The notes beneath the pieces are model-generated. The model was not told where the DNA came from, made no database searches, and worked only from the letters and a program-made list of their open reading frames with translations. Below, in pieces: positions 35,397-43,927 of a stretch of DNA of 64,000 nt; position 1 is the stretch's first letter, and the number at the start of each line of letters is the position of its first letter. Source of the stretch: JAOUEA01 sp963790335 (GTDB lineage: Bacteria; Actinomycetota; UBA4738; HRBIN12); the NCBI GenBank assembly GCA_963790335.1, contig CAWBOB010000001.1, positions 248,001-312,000 on the forward strand, given 5' to 3'. Position numbers and translations under genes: made by a program.

Positions 35397-36753
35397 ACCA
35401 GGCTCCGTGGAGGAGGTGCGGGCGCTCGTCGACGAGATGGGCATCGAGTTCTCGTTCGCGCAGTTCGTGGAGATGTACGGCAAGCCCAACGCGAAGCTCG
35501 TGCCGACGACGCACCTGGAGGACATGTTCCGTGACGGCGCAGGGTTCGCCGGTTTCGCCACTGGCGAGCTGGGCCAGGGGCCGAACGATCCCGACATCGC
35601 CGCGATGCCTGATCCGGCGAGCTTCACGCCGGTGCCGTGGCAGCCGAACCTCGCGCGGTTCGCGTGCGACGTCTACGTCGAGGGCGAGCCGTGGCCGTAC
35701 TGCCCCCGAACGATCTTGAAGCGCCAGATGGCTCGCGCTGCCGAGCGAGGGCTCGTGTTCAAGATCGGCATGGAATGCGAGTTCTTCCTCACGACCCAGG
35801 ACGAGCAAGGCAGGCTGCAGGTGGCCGACCCGCTCGACACGCTGGAGCGGCCCTGCTACGACATGAAGGCGCTGACCCGGCAGTTCGATTTCATCTCGAC
35901 GTTGTCGACGTATCAGACCCAGCTCGGCTGGGACAACTACGCCAACGATCACGAGGACGCCAACGGCCAGTTCGAGTCGAACTTCCGGTTCGACGACGCC
36001 GTGACCACGGCGGACCGGGTGATCTTCTTCCGATACATGGTGCACACGATGGCCCAGCAGCGTGGCCTGCAGGCGACCTTCATGCCGAAGCCGTTCGCCC
36101 ATCTCACCGGCAACGGCCTGCACTGCCACATGAGCCTGTGGGATGCGGATTCCGACACCAGCCTGTTCGAGACCGATGACGACCCCCGCGGGCTCGGCCT
36201 GTCGGAGATGGCGTACCACTTCCTCGGCGGACTGCTCCAGCACGCGAAGGCCTACATCGCGATCACGGCCCCATCGGTGAACTCGTACAAGCGCCTGATC
36301 GTGGGGGCGCCGACCTCTGGCGCCACGTGGTCGCCCTCGTACGTCACGTACGGCGGGAACAACCGCACTCAGATGATCCGGGTGCCCGAAGGCGGGCGGT
36401 TCGAAGACCGCACGATCGACGGGTCGGCGAACCCGTACCTGGCGGCTGCGGCCCTGCTCGCCGCGGGGCTCGACGGCATCGACAACAAGATCGACCCGGG
36501 CGAGCCGAACCTCGGGAACCTGTACGAGAGCACCGAGCACGAGCGGGCCGAGCGCGGCATCGAGACGCTGCCGGGCAACCTGCTCGACGCGACGCGCAAC
36601 CTCGAGCACGACGACGTGCTGCGGGAAGCGTTCGGCCGAGGGCGCGACGAGGACTACCTCGACTACTACATCCGTGTGAAGCAGCGGGAGTGGCACACCT
36701 ACCACGACCGCGTGAGCGATTGGGAGGTGGACCGGTACCTATCGCTGTTCTGA
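35386..36753 (+). CDS. gmaS/glnT-like: Glutamine synthetase-like gamma-glutamylamide ligase, second copy
   Basis: A 455-residue glutamine-synthetase-family ligase. FKIGMECEFFLTT and NDHEDANGQFESNF carry metal-site Glu residues, GLHCHMSLW the His of the active site, APSVNSYKRL and GGNNRTQMIRVP the ATP/glutamate site, and DGSANPYLAAAALLAAGLDGI the C-terminal signature. Length and motifs match gamma-glutamylmethylamide synthetase and the GlnT group better than assimilatory GlnA, whose adenylylation-site loop is absent. GGGAGGGG precedes the ATG, which lies inside the end of the regulator gene. It is clearly a different paralog from the 31937-33335 protein, so the two may prefer different amines. 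Confidence 0.87.
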   Translation: MAARPGSVEEVRALVDEMGIEFSFAQFVEMYGKPNAKLVPTTHLEDMFRDGAGFAGFATGELGQGPNDPDIAAMPDPASFTPVPWQPNLARFACDVYVEGEPWPYCPRTILKRQMARAAERGLVFKIGMECEFFLTTQDEQGRLQVADPLDTLERPCYDMKALTRQFDFISTLSTYQTQLGWDNYANDHEDANGQFESNFRFDDAVTTADRVIFFRYMVHTMAQQRGLQATFMPKPFAHLTGNGLHCHMSLWDADSDTSLFETDDDPRGLGLSEMAYHFLGGLLQHAKAYIAITAPSVNSYKRLIVGAPTSGATWSPSYVTYGGNNRTQMIRVPEGGRFEDRTIDGSANPYLAAAALLAAGLDGIDNKIDPGEPNLGNLYESTEHERAERGIETLPGNLLDATRNLEHDDVLREAFGRGRDEDYLDYYIRVKQREWHTYHDRVSDWEVDRYLSLF

Positions 36754-36876
36754 ACAGGTGAGCGCGTTGGACGAGGTGAGCGACGTGCGTTCGATGCGCA
36801 GCCGAGGGCACACTCGACGTAGGACGGCGCCCGGCCGGTGGTCCGGGCTCTGAGCACCCTGAGAGGGGGGGTCGCA

Positions 36877-38436
36877 TTGTCCGATCCAACAGCGGCGTTC
36901 GACGCCAGTCTCGTCGACGAGACCGGGCAGCTCGCCAAGGATACGAACTGGTGGGGGGCCTTCGTCATCGGCCTGGCCGGCACGATCCTGGTGATCGGGC
37001 TCGTCGGCTACTCGACCGCGGCGCTCGGCCCGTTCTCGGTCGCGCTGTACATCGTGCTCACGGCGATGGGCGTGTTCCTCTGCTACTGCCTCGCCGAGCT
37101 GTCAACCGCGATGCCCGACAAGTCCGGCGGTCTGCCGGCGTATGCGTTCGAGACCTTCAAACCATGGGGGTCGGCCGCCTCGACACACCTCGGAGGCTTG
37201 AGCTCGTGGGCGTACTGGCTCGGGTGGTTCGCGGTGGCGCCGATCAACGTGTTGATCGCGGCGGTCTACGTTATCGACCTGCTCGGGTTGCCGTCGGGCA
37301 CGGAGTTCGACCCGTTCGGCCCGTCGATCGGCGGCCCCGTCTTCTCGACGAACGTCATCGTGGGCGCCGCACTGCTGTTCATCATGTTCGTGCCGTGCTA
37401 CCTCGGCATCCGGCTCGGCGCACGGTTCGCCACGGTGCTCGGCGTCGCTTCGATCGTGCCGCTCGTGCTGATCATCGTCATGCCGTTCTTCAACCTCGGT
37501 GAGACGGACTTCGGCCACGCACTCTCGTTCGACTTCGTGCCCACGGGGGGATGGACCGGCATCACGTTCTCGTTCTCGCTGGTGATGGCGTGGGCGTTCA
37601 TCTACACCTGGACCGTGCTCGCGATGGAGGCAGCGGCCTGCTACGTGGCCGAGTGCCGCGATCCGGTCAAGGACGCGAAGATCGCGCTGACCGCCGAGGG
37701 CCTGTTCGGCTTCTTCGTGTACGTCAGCCTTCCCGTCATGATCCTCGCCGTGCTATCGGTGAGTGACCTCAACGGTCTCGACGACGGTGGGTTCCTCGGC
37801 GATCCCGGCACCTTGTTCGTTGCCTACACGCAGAAGCTCTTCGGCGCGAGTGAGTTCTGGCGCTGGTTCGTGGGGCTCTCGCTGATCTCGGCGCTCCTGC
37901 TCTCCGTGCTGAACGCGATGATGGGCTGCGCGCGCGGACTCTTCCAGAACTCCCGTGACGGCATCCTTCCCAGGGTGTTCGGCAAGGTGAACCGGCACGG
38001 CGTGCCGAGCACGGCGATGTTCTTCAACCTGATCTGCTCGTTGGTGCTGCTGCTGGTGGGGAACCCGCTCGACATCTACATCTTCTCCAACGTGGGCTAC
38101 CTGTTCGCGCTCTCGCTCTCGCTGATCGGGTACTGGCTGTATCGCACGAAGCGTCCCGACGCGGCGCGGCCGGTGCGCATGCCGGCGATCTTCGCGCCGG
38201 TGGCCTTGGTGATCGGCGTCACGTGGCTCTTCGTCTGGGCCTACGGCGGGTACTTCGCGGCCGACTACCAGGTCGGCCCGGACAAACGCATCCTGTTCTT
38301 CATCGGCTTGTTCGTGCTGGCGCTGTGGTTCCCGCTGTACGGCTGGCGCCAGATGGAGAACAAGCGACTCGGCACGAGCTTCTACCACCGGGTGAGCGCC
38401 GACGCCGCGAAGCAGGAGGCTAGCTCGAGCCAGTGA
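36877..38436 (+). CDS. APC superfamily permease
   Basis: A 519-residue permease with about twelve transmembrane helices. FVIGLAGTILVIGLVGYST is helix 1 with the unwound glycine region, and ELSTAMPDKSGGLPAYAFETF is the consensus after helix 2 in amino acid/amine antiporters. The best start is a TTG at 36877 after GAGAGGGGGG. The 123 bases between the ligase and this gene have no obvious terminator. Its position after the GMAS-like gene suggests import of the amine used by that enzyme. It is not closely similar to the other APC permease at 14733. Confidence 0.85.
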   Translation: MSDPTAAFDASLVDETGQLAKDTNWWGAFVIGLAGTILVIGLVGYSTAALGPFSVALYIVLTAMGVFLCYCLAELSTAMPDKSGGLPAYAFETFKPWGSAASTHLGGLSSWAYWLGWFAVAPINVLIAAVYVIDLLGLPSGTEFDPFGPSIGGPVFSTNVIVGAALLFIMFVPCYLGIRLGARFATVLGVASIVPLVLIIVMPFFNLGETDFGHALSFDFVPTGGWTGITFSFSLVMAWAFIYTWTVLAMEAAACYVAECRDPVKDAKIALTAEGLFGFFVYVSLPVMILAVLSVSDLNGLDDGGFLGDPGTLFVAYTQKLFGASEFWRWFVGLSLISALLLSVLNAMMGCARGLFQNSRDGILPRVFGKVNRHGVPSTAMFFNLICSLVLLLVGNPLDIYIFSNVGYLFALSLSLIGYWLYRTKRPDAARPVRMPAIFAPVALVIGVTWLFVWAYGGYFAADYQVGPDKRILFFIGLFVLALWFPLYGWRQMENKRLGTSFYHRVSADAAKQEASSSQ

Positions 38437-38993
38437 GCATCCTGCGGAAGAAGCGTCGCTGGGACCGGCAGCCGACGGCGCCGGCTGCGGTGCTGCTCGC
38501 ATCGGACGGACGACGTGGGTTCGGATCGGGGGCGGTCGCGCGAGCGGCCGCCCTCGCCGGATCCGAGCCGGTCGCGGTCGTCACGATCGCGAAGATCTAC
38601 GGCTCGTCGTTCGGCCTGCCAGCACCCGGGTTGATGCCTACCAAAGCGGAGATGAACGAACGACTCGGCTGGATCCGCGACGCCCTGTCCCGGCTCGAAC
38701 GTAAGGGCATCGAGGCAGACGGCCAGGTCGCGCAGACGCGGCGAGCCGTGCGCACGATCGCACGCATCGCTCGCGCCCGCACGGTGCGCGCCGTCGTGAT
38801 CGAGTCGGCCGAGCAGCCTCGGTGGCGGAGCGTGGTCGAGGGCGATGTCGCCTCGGGTGTCGCACGCCGCCTGCGGCGAGCCGGCGTGACGGTCGAGGTA
38901 CTCCCGGCGTCGGGACCGGCGAGCCGGGCTCCGACCGAGCCTGCGCAAGGCGCCAAGCGTCGCACGACCTCACCGTCGTCGACGAAGGCGTGA
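38433..38993 (+). CDS. UspA-like protein coupled to APC permease
   Basis: A 186-residue protein beginning with a basic stretch, then a UspA-type alpha/beta layout: AAVLLASDGRRGFGSGAVARAAALAG, VAVVTIAKIYGSS, a long helix, RAVVIESAEQPRWRS and VTVEVLP. The ATP loop is not canonical. Its GTG overlaps the permease stop (GTGA), so it is translated with the transporter. Universal-stress domains are found attached to or next to APC permeases as regulatory modules, which fits here. The 3' end overlaps the convergent exonuclease gene by 24 bases. Confidence 0.72.
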   Translation: MSILRKKRRWDRQPTAPAAVLLASDGRRGFGSGAVARAAALAGSEPVAVVTIAKIYGSSFGLPAPGLMPTKAEMNERLGWIRDALSRLERKGIEADGQVAQTRRAVRTIARIARARTVRAVVIESAEQPRWRSVVEGDVASGVARRLRRAGVTVEVLPASGPASRAPTEPAQGAKRRTTSPSSTKA

Positions 38994-39611
38994 CCTCGGC
39001 TTCAACCCCTGCATGTCGCGCACACTGCGCGCGCGCTTGCCCAGCTTCGTGGCCGTCACGAGGAAGAGTTGGGCAGTGACGAGCGCATCATCGAAGGCGT
39101 TGTGGGGACTCGCGACCGGCACACCGAAGCGTTCCGCCGCCTGCCCGAGGGTGAGCCTCGCCGCCGAGCGGCCCTCGAGCCCGAGCACGAGGTCTCGAAC
39201 ATCGATGGCTCGTCGCGTCCAGGCCTCACGTCCGCCGCTGAAGAGCGCATCGAGGAACGCCGCCTCGACCGGCGCCCACCACGTGACCAGGAACCGTCGG
39301 TCGATCGAACGTCTCAGCGCAGCGCGGGCCATCTGCACCGACGGCGCTCCGACCAGGTCGACGGCCCGCAGGCCGTGCACGGTGATCGACTCGCGAGTCG
39401 GTTGCACGTCGCCTGGATCGACGAGTTGGTAGACGGAGTCGGCGAGCTCGATGCCGCCGCCCCGGATCGGCACCGTGCCGAACGAGATGATGCGATCGCG
39501 CCGCAGATCCAGGCCGGTCGCCTCGAAGTCGAGGCTGACGAGCTCGACCGACCGCCATGGCGCGGTGAGTCGGTCCCGCCCCGGCTCCGCCGGCGGCAAC
39601 ACCTGGCTCAT
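38970..39611 (-). CDS. DnaQ-like 3'-5' exonuclease
   Basis: A 213-residue DEDDh exonuclease domain. VSLDFEATGLDLRRDRIISFGTVPI is Exo I with the Asp/Glu pair, the helix containing FLDALFSGG matches Exo II, and SPHNAFDDALVTAQLFL is Exo III with the His and last Asp. The family is related to the proofreading epsilon subunit of DNA polymerase III. ATG 39611 overlaps the DUF294 gene stop (ATGA). The CBS-nucleotidyltransferase/DnaQ gene pair is a recurring arrangement in bacteria, whose joint role is not settled. Confidence 0.85.
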   Translation of the reverse strand: MSQVLPPAEPGRDRLTAPWRSVELVSLDFEATGLDLRRDRIISFGTVPIRGGGIELADSVYQLVDPGDVQPTRESITVHGLRAVDLVGAPSVQMARAALRRSIDRRFLVTWWAPVEAAFLDALFSGGREAWTRRAIDVRDLVLGLEGRSAARLTLGQAAERFGVPVASPHNAFDDALVTAQLFLVTATKLGKRARSVRDMQGLKPRSRLRRRR

Positions 39612-41443
39612 CGGCCGACGCCGAGCACGTTGGCCAGCTGATCCTGTGCGGCGTTGATGATGCGGAAGGCGTCCCTGAGGCCCTGCCGAGCCAGAGGACC
39701 AAGGTCGCCCGGATCCACCTGGTCGTCGGGACGTCGCCCCGACCGCACGAGCTGCACCTGGTGCTCGAGTCGGGTCTGCCACAGCAGGCGGAACGCTTCC
39801 TCCAGGCCGTGCTCCATCTCTCGCGTCAGGCGGCCCGTGTCGGCGGCTCCATGCAGGCGCCGCAGCGTGCGGTTCTCCGACGACCCGCCCATCAGGGAGT
39901 ACGTGCGAGCCAGGTTGGTGATCAGCGTGATGCCCCCCTGCTTGATGTCGAGCGCCGCGGCGGCACCCGACCCTCGGTGGATCACCGTGTCACCGACGAA
40001 CCCGGCAGGGGGGCGGGCCTCGAGGGCCGTCGAGCCGATGCGCTTGATGAACTTGGGCTGAGCGCTCGCGGTCCTGATCAGGCGGTCGAAGACCGGCTCG
40101 ATCTCGAGCGGACCCGCGACCGCCCGGTAGTCGAACGCGATCGCGACCATCGCTCCCCCGACCCAGGTGCCCTCTCCCATCCATCGCCCCAACCGCTGCT
40201 CCCAGCCGGCCGGGGTATGCCGCCACTCGGCGTTCGATGCGATGACGCCGGCCTTGCATCGCGGGATGCCGCTCCGTTCCAGGTGCAGGTTGACGAAGCC
40301 CGCGAGCTGCTCGAAGTAGGGGTCGACGGCGTCGAGCGGCTGGGAGCCGGGATCGATCACGAGGGCGTTGTCCTGATCGGTGAGCAGCGCCTGCTCCTGC
40401 CGCGCCTCGCTGCCGAGCGCGAGCCACGACCATGGACACGGCGGATCGCCGAACTCCCTGATGCCGAGCTCGAGCAGCCGACGGGTCAGCGAGTCGACGA
40501 TCACCGCCACGACGTGACCGACGTCGACAGGATCGACGTTGGCCTCGACGAGCGTGCCCACCGCGTCCGGCAGGCGCTTCCCCTGGGCGACGACCTCGTT
40601 GGGCGTGGTGCCACGCTCGATGTCGGCCTTGAGTGAGAACGGGGCTTTCAGCTCGAGCGCCATCAGGTCGACCTCGGTCACCACACCCAGGACCGCGCCG
40701 ACGGCGTCGGTCACCGGCACGTGATGCATGCCGCGCTCGAGCATGAGCGCGGTCACCTCGGCCACCATCAGATCGTTCGGCACCGTGACGACCGGGAAGC
40801 TCATGATCTCGCCGACGGGCGTCTCGGGACTGAGGCCGGCCGAGAGCACTCGTGATCGCAGGTCCCGGTCGGTCACGATGCCGCGCGAACCGTCGCCATC
40901 GATCAGCAACGACGAGACCCGTTCCCGGGTCATCGTCTCGGCCGCCTCCCGCACGGTCGCCCGGCTCGAGAGTCCGACGGGAGGACGCCGGACGAGCGAG
41001 CCCACGGGCGTCTGCCATGGGTCCACGGTCTGGGGATTGAGACCGTCGAGTGCTCGCACGAGTCGGCGTCGCAGGCTCGCCGACAGGAACGCCAAGCCGG
41101 AATGCGTGCCCAGCAGGTACTCGGCCTCGGCGCGTGCGACCAGGTACAGGATCGTGTCCTCGTGCGCCCGGCAGGTGAACGAAGGGCTCATATCGGACAG
41201 CATCGAGGTGTGGCCGAAGATCTCACCCTCGGCCAGCAGGTCGATCACCTGCTCGTCGTCGGCAAGCTCGACCGCGCCCTTGCGCACCACGTACATCGCC
41301 TGGGAAGGGTCGCCCCCTTGGCGCAGGATCACATCACCGGCGCCGTGGAACTCGATGCGCGTGCTGCGCACGATGCGTTCCAGGTGCTCATCGTCGATCG
41401 AGTCGAACGGTGGATACGTGCGCAGGAACGACGGGATGTCCAC
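39608..41443 (-). CDS. cNMP-binding/CBS domain nucleotidyltransferase (DUF294 family)
   Basis: A 611-residue signalling protein. Domains in order: a cyclic-nucleotide-binding barrel (about 10-125; RQGGDPSQAMYVVRKGAVELADD), a CBS pair (about 150-270; TMTRERVSSLLIDGDGSRGIVTDRDLRSRVL and VTEVDLMALEL), a DUF294 nucleotidyltransferase-like domain (about 290-440; ALGSEARQEQALLTDQDNALV, with the acidic pair in TDQD), and the C-terminal helical substrate-binding domain. The family resembles GlnD/GlnE nucleotidyltransferases and may modify a partner in response to adenine nucleotides. It is coupled to the downstream exonuclease gene. Confidence 0.88.
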   Translation of the reverse strand: MDIPSFLRTYPPFDSIDDEHLERIVRSTRIEFHGAGDVILRQGGDPSQAMYVVRKGAVELADDEQVIDLLAEGEIFGHTSMLSDMSPSFTCRAHEDTILYLVARAEAEYLLGTHSGLAFLSASLRRRLVRALDGLNPQTVDPWQTPVGSLVRRPPVGLSSRATVREAAETMTRERVSSLLIDGDGSRGIVTDRDLRSRVLSAGLSPETPVGEIMSFPVVTVPNDLMVAEVTALMLERGMHHVPVTDAVGAVLGVVTEVDLMALELKAPFSLKADIERGTTPNEVVAQGKRLPDAVGTLVEANVDPVDVGHVVAVIVDSLTRRLLELGIREFGDPPCPWSWLALGSEARQEQALLTDQDNALVIDPGSQPLDAVDPYFEQLAGFVNLHLERSGIPRCKAGVIASNAEWRHTPAGWEQRLGRWMGEGTWVGGAMVAIAFDYRAVAGPLEIEPVFDRLIRTASAQPKFIKRIGSTALEARPPAGFVGDTVIHRGSGAAAALDIKQGGITLITNLARTYSLMGGSSENRTLRRLHGAADTGRLTREMEHGLEEAFRLLWQTRLEHQVQLVRSGRRPDDQVDPGDLGPLARQGLRDAFRIINAAQDQLANVLGVGR

Positions 41444-41488
41444 CGCGCGAGTATCGGCCCGGCGCCGACCCGGGGCAAGGCGGCCGCG

Positions 41489-41701
41489 TCAGCTCGTCGT
41501 GCCGGCCGGACTCACGTCGTCGAGCAGGCTCTTCGACGCCGCCGCCACCGCATCCACGGCACGGGTGAAGGCTTCCTGATTCTTGCGCGACGGCTCGCGG
41601 TACCCGCTGACCTTGCGAACGTATTGCAGGGCGGCCGCCCTGATGTCCTGCTCGGTCGCGGGGTCGTCGGCGTCACGCAGGGTCTTGATGCTCCGACACA
41701 T
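41489..41701 (-). CDS. DUF2277 family protein
   Basis: A 70-residue protein opening with MCRSIKTLR, the hallmark of DUF2277, followed by the expected helical stretch RAAALQYVRKVSGYREPSRKNQEAFTRAVDAVA. The family is widespread in actinobacteria and of unknown function; the Cys2 and basic helix suggest nucleic-acid or ligand binding, which is only an inference. It stands between the DUF294 and transglutaminase genes on the same strand. Confidence 0.85.
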   Translation of the reverse strand: MCRSIKTLRDADDPATEQDIRAAALQYVRKVSGYREPSRKNQEAFTRAVDAVAAASKSLLDDVSPAGTTS

Positions 41702-41740
41702 GCAACCGAGCCTACGATGGGTATGGGCGATGTGTCCGCC

Positions 41741-43927
41741 CTATCGGCGCCGTGCCAGCTCTCGCACCCGCTGCGTTGCTTCCCTGGCTTGCGCGAGTTC
41801 GGCGTCCGACGGCTTCGAGCGGGCGAACCGCTCCTGCTCGAACGTTCGCACCACCGTGCCGGCGGCCACGACGACCTCGAGGTCGAGGTCACCATCGTCA
41901 CGCAAGCCGTCGAGGAACTCGCTCGGCGTCACGGTGGGCGCCCGTTCGTGGCCGAGCGGTTCGAGCACGCTCGCGAGCTCGAGGAATGCCGCTTCGGCCG
42001 GCGCGAGCGCCCGTCGATCAGCTCGTCGACCCCGGCGGCGCCGCCCGAACGACACCAGGGCGACGACGGCCAGCCCGGCGAGCGCCACGGGCCAGGCTCC
42101 GATCGCGATCCCGCCGGCACGCACCACGCTCCGCATCACCACACCCACGGCCGCGGCGAGCGGCTCAGGCACCACCGTCGAGATGAACCGGCCGATCGCA
42201 GCGAACACCGGTCCGGCCATGAAGCGGGAGGCGGCGCCGGGCGCGGCGTGGGGCACGCCGAAGGTGGGGTCGTACTGCACCCAGCCGATGTCCGGATAGA
42301 AGACCTCGAGCCAGGCATGCGCGTCGGACTGCTTCACTTCCAGGTAGCCGGTCAGGGGGTTCCGTTCACCGGGGCCGTACCCGGTCACCAGCCGCGTCGC
42401 GATGCCGAGCGTTCGGAGCATGACGGCCATCGAGGTGGCGATCTGCTCGCAGTACCCCCGCCTCGTCTCGAACAGGAAGTGGTCGACCGCCTCCACCCCC
42501 GGCGGATCGCGAGGAACATCGAGGTCGTAGCGGGTGTTGGCTTGCAGCCACGACTGCACGGCGAGCACGCGCCCGTGCAGGGTCGTCCGGTCCGCCGTGA
42601 TGTGCGACGCGAGCGCCTCGACGCGAGCCGGGAGCCCGTCGGGCAGTTGCAGGTAGCGCGCGAACGCGCGCGGTAAGCGGCCGGACGCGGTGCGGAGCCA
42701 CCAGTCATCGGTGACCGGCACCTCCGAGATCACCGAGTAGACGAGTCCCTCGTCGAGCACGATCGGGGATCTGATCGATCCGGCGGGATCGATGCGCAGC
42801 CCCGACGACGGGAAGTAGACCTGACGGGCGCTCGAGGCCGCGAAGAGCACGTTGGGCTGCGCCGCCTCGATGTAGAAGGTCTGCACCACCTTCGACGAGT
42901 CGAGGCCGATCGCATCGTTGCGCATCGCGATCGCGGCCGGCACGGCGTACGACAGCCCGTCCTCGTGTTGCGGAAGGCTCTCCGTCGCGTCGTCGGTGAT
43001 GCTCCACCGCGAGTCGTCGTACCGGTCGAACACCTCGGCTCGCCACAGCGCCGGCTGTTGCGCGCGCACGCGGAACGCGAGCTCGTCGCTCAGTCGCCCG
43101 CGCGCTCGCAGGTCCACCACGTCGCCGAAGCCTGGATAGCCGCCCGACGAGAAGTCGATCACGCCGCTCCCGGCGTCGGCAGGAAGCCCCGGGTTCGTGA
43201 CCCCGCCGTCGAACCCCTCGATCCCTGCGGGGTTGCCCGCGAGCGAGAAGGGCGGCGTGCGGACGAAGCTGCCGGGCAGGCGAGGCATCGCGAGGAAGAC
43301 GAGCGAGGCCGTGAGGAGCGCGAGGCCCGCAGAGGCCGCGGCCGAGCGGATCGGGGCCCACCTCGGTGCCGAGCGCTCGGGGGCGTGCCGGCGCATCGCC
43401 ACCACGGCCGCGACCTGGCTCGGGCTCGGCTTCGACGAGAGCGAGAGCCACGCCCCGGCGAGCGCCGCCCACACCAGCACGAACAGCCCGAACGAGGTGC
43501 TGAGCGAGAGCGATCCGGCTTCGGCCATGAGGATGAGGCTCGACACCACCGAGAAGGACAGGTCGCGGCGACGCGGCACATCGAACGCGTGCAACACCTG
43601 GACCCACAGGAACAGCGATGCCAGCGGGATGCGCGCCTGGTCGAACGAGGTGACGCTTCGCACGTCGCCGAGGAACTGCCCGAGCGACGCGAGCAACGCG
43701 ACGGACAGGGCGAGCTTGAGCAGCAGGTTCGAGGAACGCCGGCGGCGGAACGAGACCCAGTACCCGATCGGCGCCAGCACGAGCGTCGCCACCGCAACCG
43801 GTGCCGGTACCGCACCGGGCTGCACGACCACGGCGGCGATCGCGACCTCGACGAGCGCTGCCACGACCAGGCGCATCGCGATCGAGTCCTCAGGTGGGCC
43901 GGATGGCCGACGCATCGCCAGCGTCAT
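41741..43927 (-). CDS. Transglutaminase-like membrane protein (TgpA/DUF3488 type)
   Basis: A 728-residue protein. About six transmembrane helices in the first 210 residues are the TgpA N-terminal region; a periplasmic/extracytoplasmic domain follows, and the transglutaminase core has ETRRGYCEQIATSMAVMLRTLGI (nucleophile Cys), SDAHAWLEVFYPDIGWVQYDPT (His and Asp). A further membrane helix near residue 610 and a cytosolic tail complete the family layout. Such proteins act on cell-envelope proteins or peptidoglycan-linked substrates. ATG 43927 overlaps the DUF58 stop. Together with MoxR and DUF58 it makes a conserved three-gene module. Confidence 0.9.
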   Translation of the reverse strand: MTLAMRRPSGPPEDSIAMRLVVAALVEVAIAAVVVQPGAVPAPVAVATLVLAPIGYWVSFRRRRSSNLLLKLALSVALLASLGQFLGDVRSVTSFDQARIPLASLFLWVQVLHAFDVPRRRDLSFSVVSSLILMAEAGSLSLSTSFGLFVLVWAALAGAWLSLSSKPSPSQVAAVVAMRRHAPERSAPRWAPIRSAAASAGLALLTASLVFLAMPRLPGSFVRTPPFSLAGNPAGIEGFDGGVTNPGLPADAGSGVIDFSSGGYPGFGDVVDLRARGRLSDELAFRVRAQQPALWRAEVFDRYDDSRWSITDDATESLPQHEDGLSYAVPAAIAMRNDAIGLDSSKVVQTFYIEAAQPNVLFAASSARQVYFPSSGLRIDPAGSIRSPIVLDEGLVYSVISEVPVTDDWWLRTASGRLPRAFARYLQLPDGLPARVEALASHITADRTTLHGRVLAVQSWLQANTRYDLDVPRDPPGVEAVDHFLFETRRGYCEQIATSMAVMLRTLGIATRLVTGYGPGERNPLTGYLEVKQSDAHAWLEVFYPDIGWVQYDPTFGVPHAAPGAASRFMAGPVFAAIGRFISTVVPEPLAAAVGVVMRSVVRAGGIAIGAWPVALAGLAVVALVSFGRRRRGRRADRRALAPAEAAFLELASVLEPLGHERAPTVTPSEFLDGLRDDGDLDLEVVVAAGTVVRTFEQERFARSKPSDAELAQAREATQRVRELARRR

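Noticed and set aside
33949..36753. Single 934-codon frame suggesting a regulator-ligase fusion
   Set aside because: Only the last 455 codons are real (the ligase). The upstream part is an out-of-frame reading of the regulator, low in conserved structure.
38970..38993. 24-base overlap of convergent genes as an antisense regulatory arrangement
   Set aside because: Short tail overlaps are common in this compact genome and nothing else marks this one.
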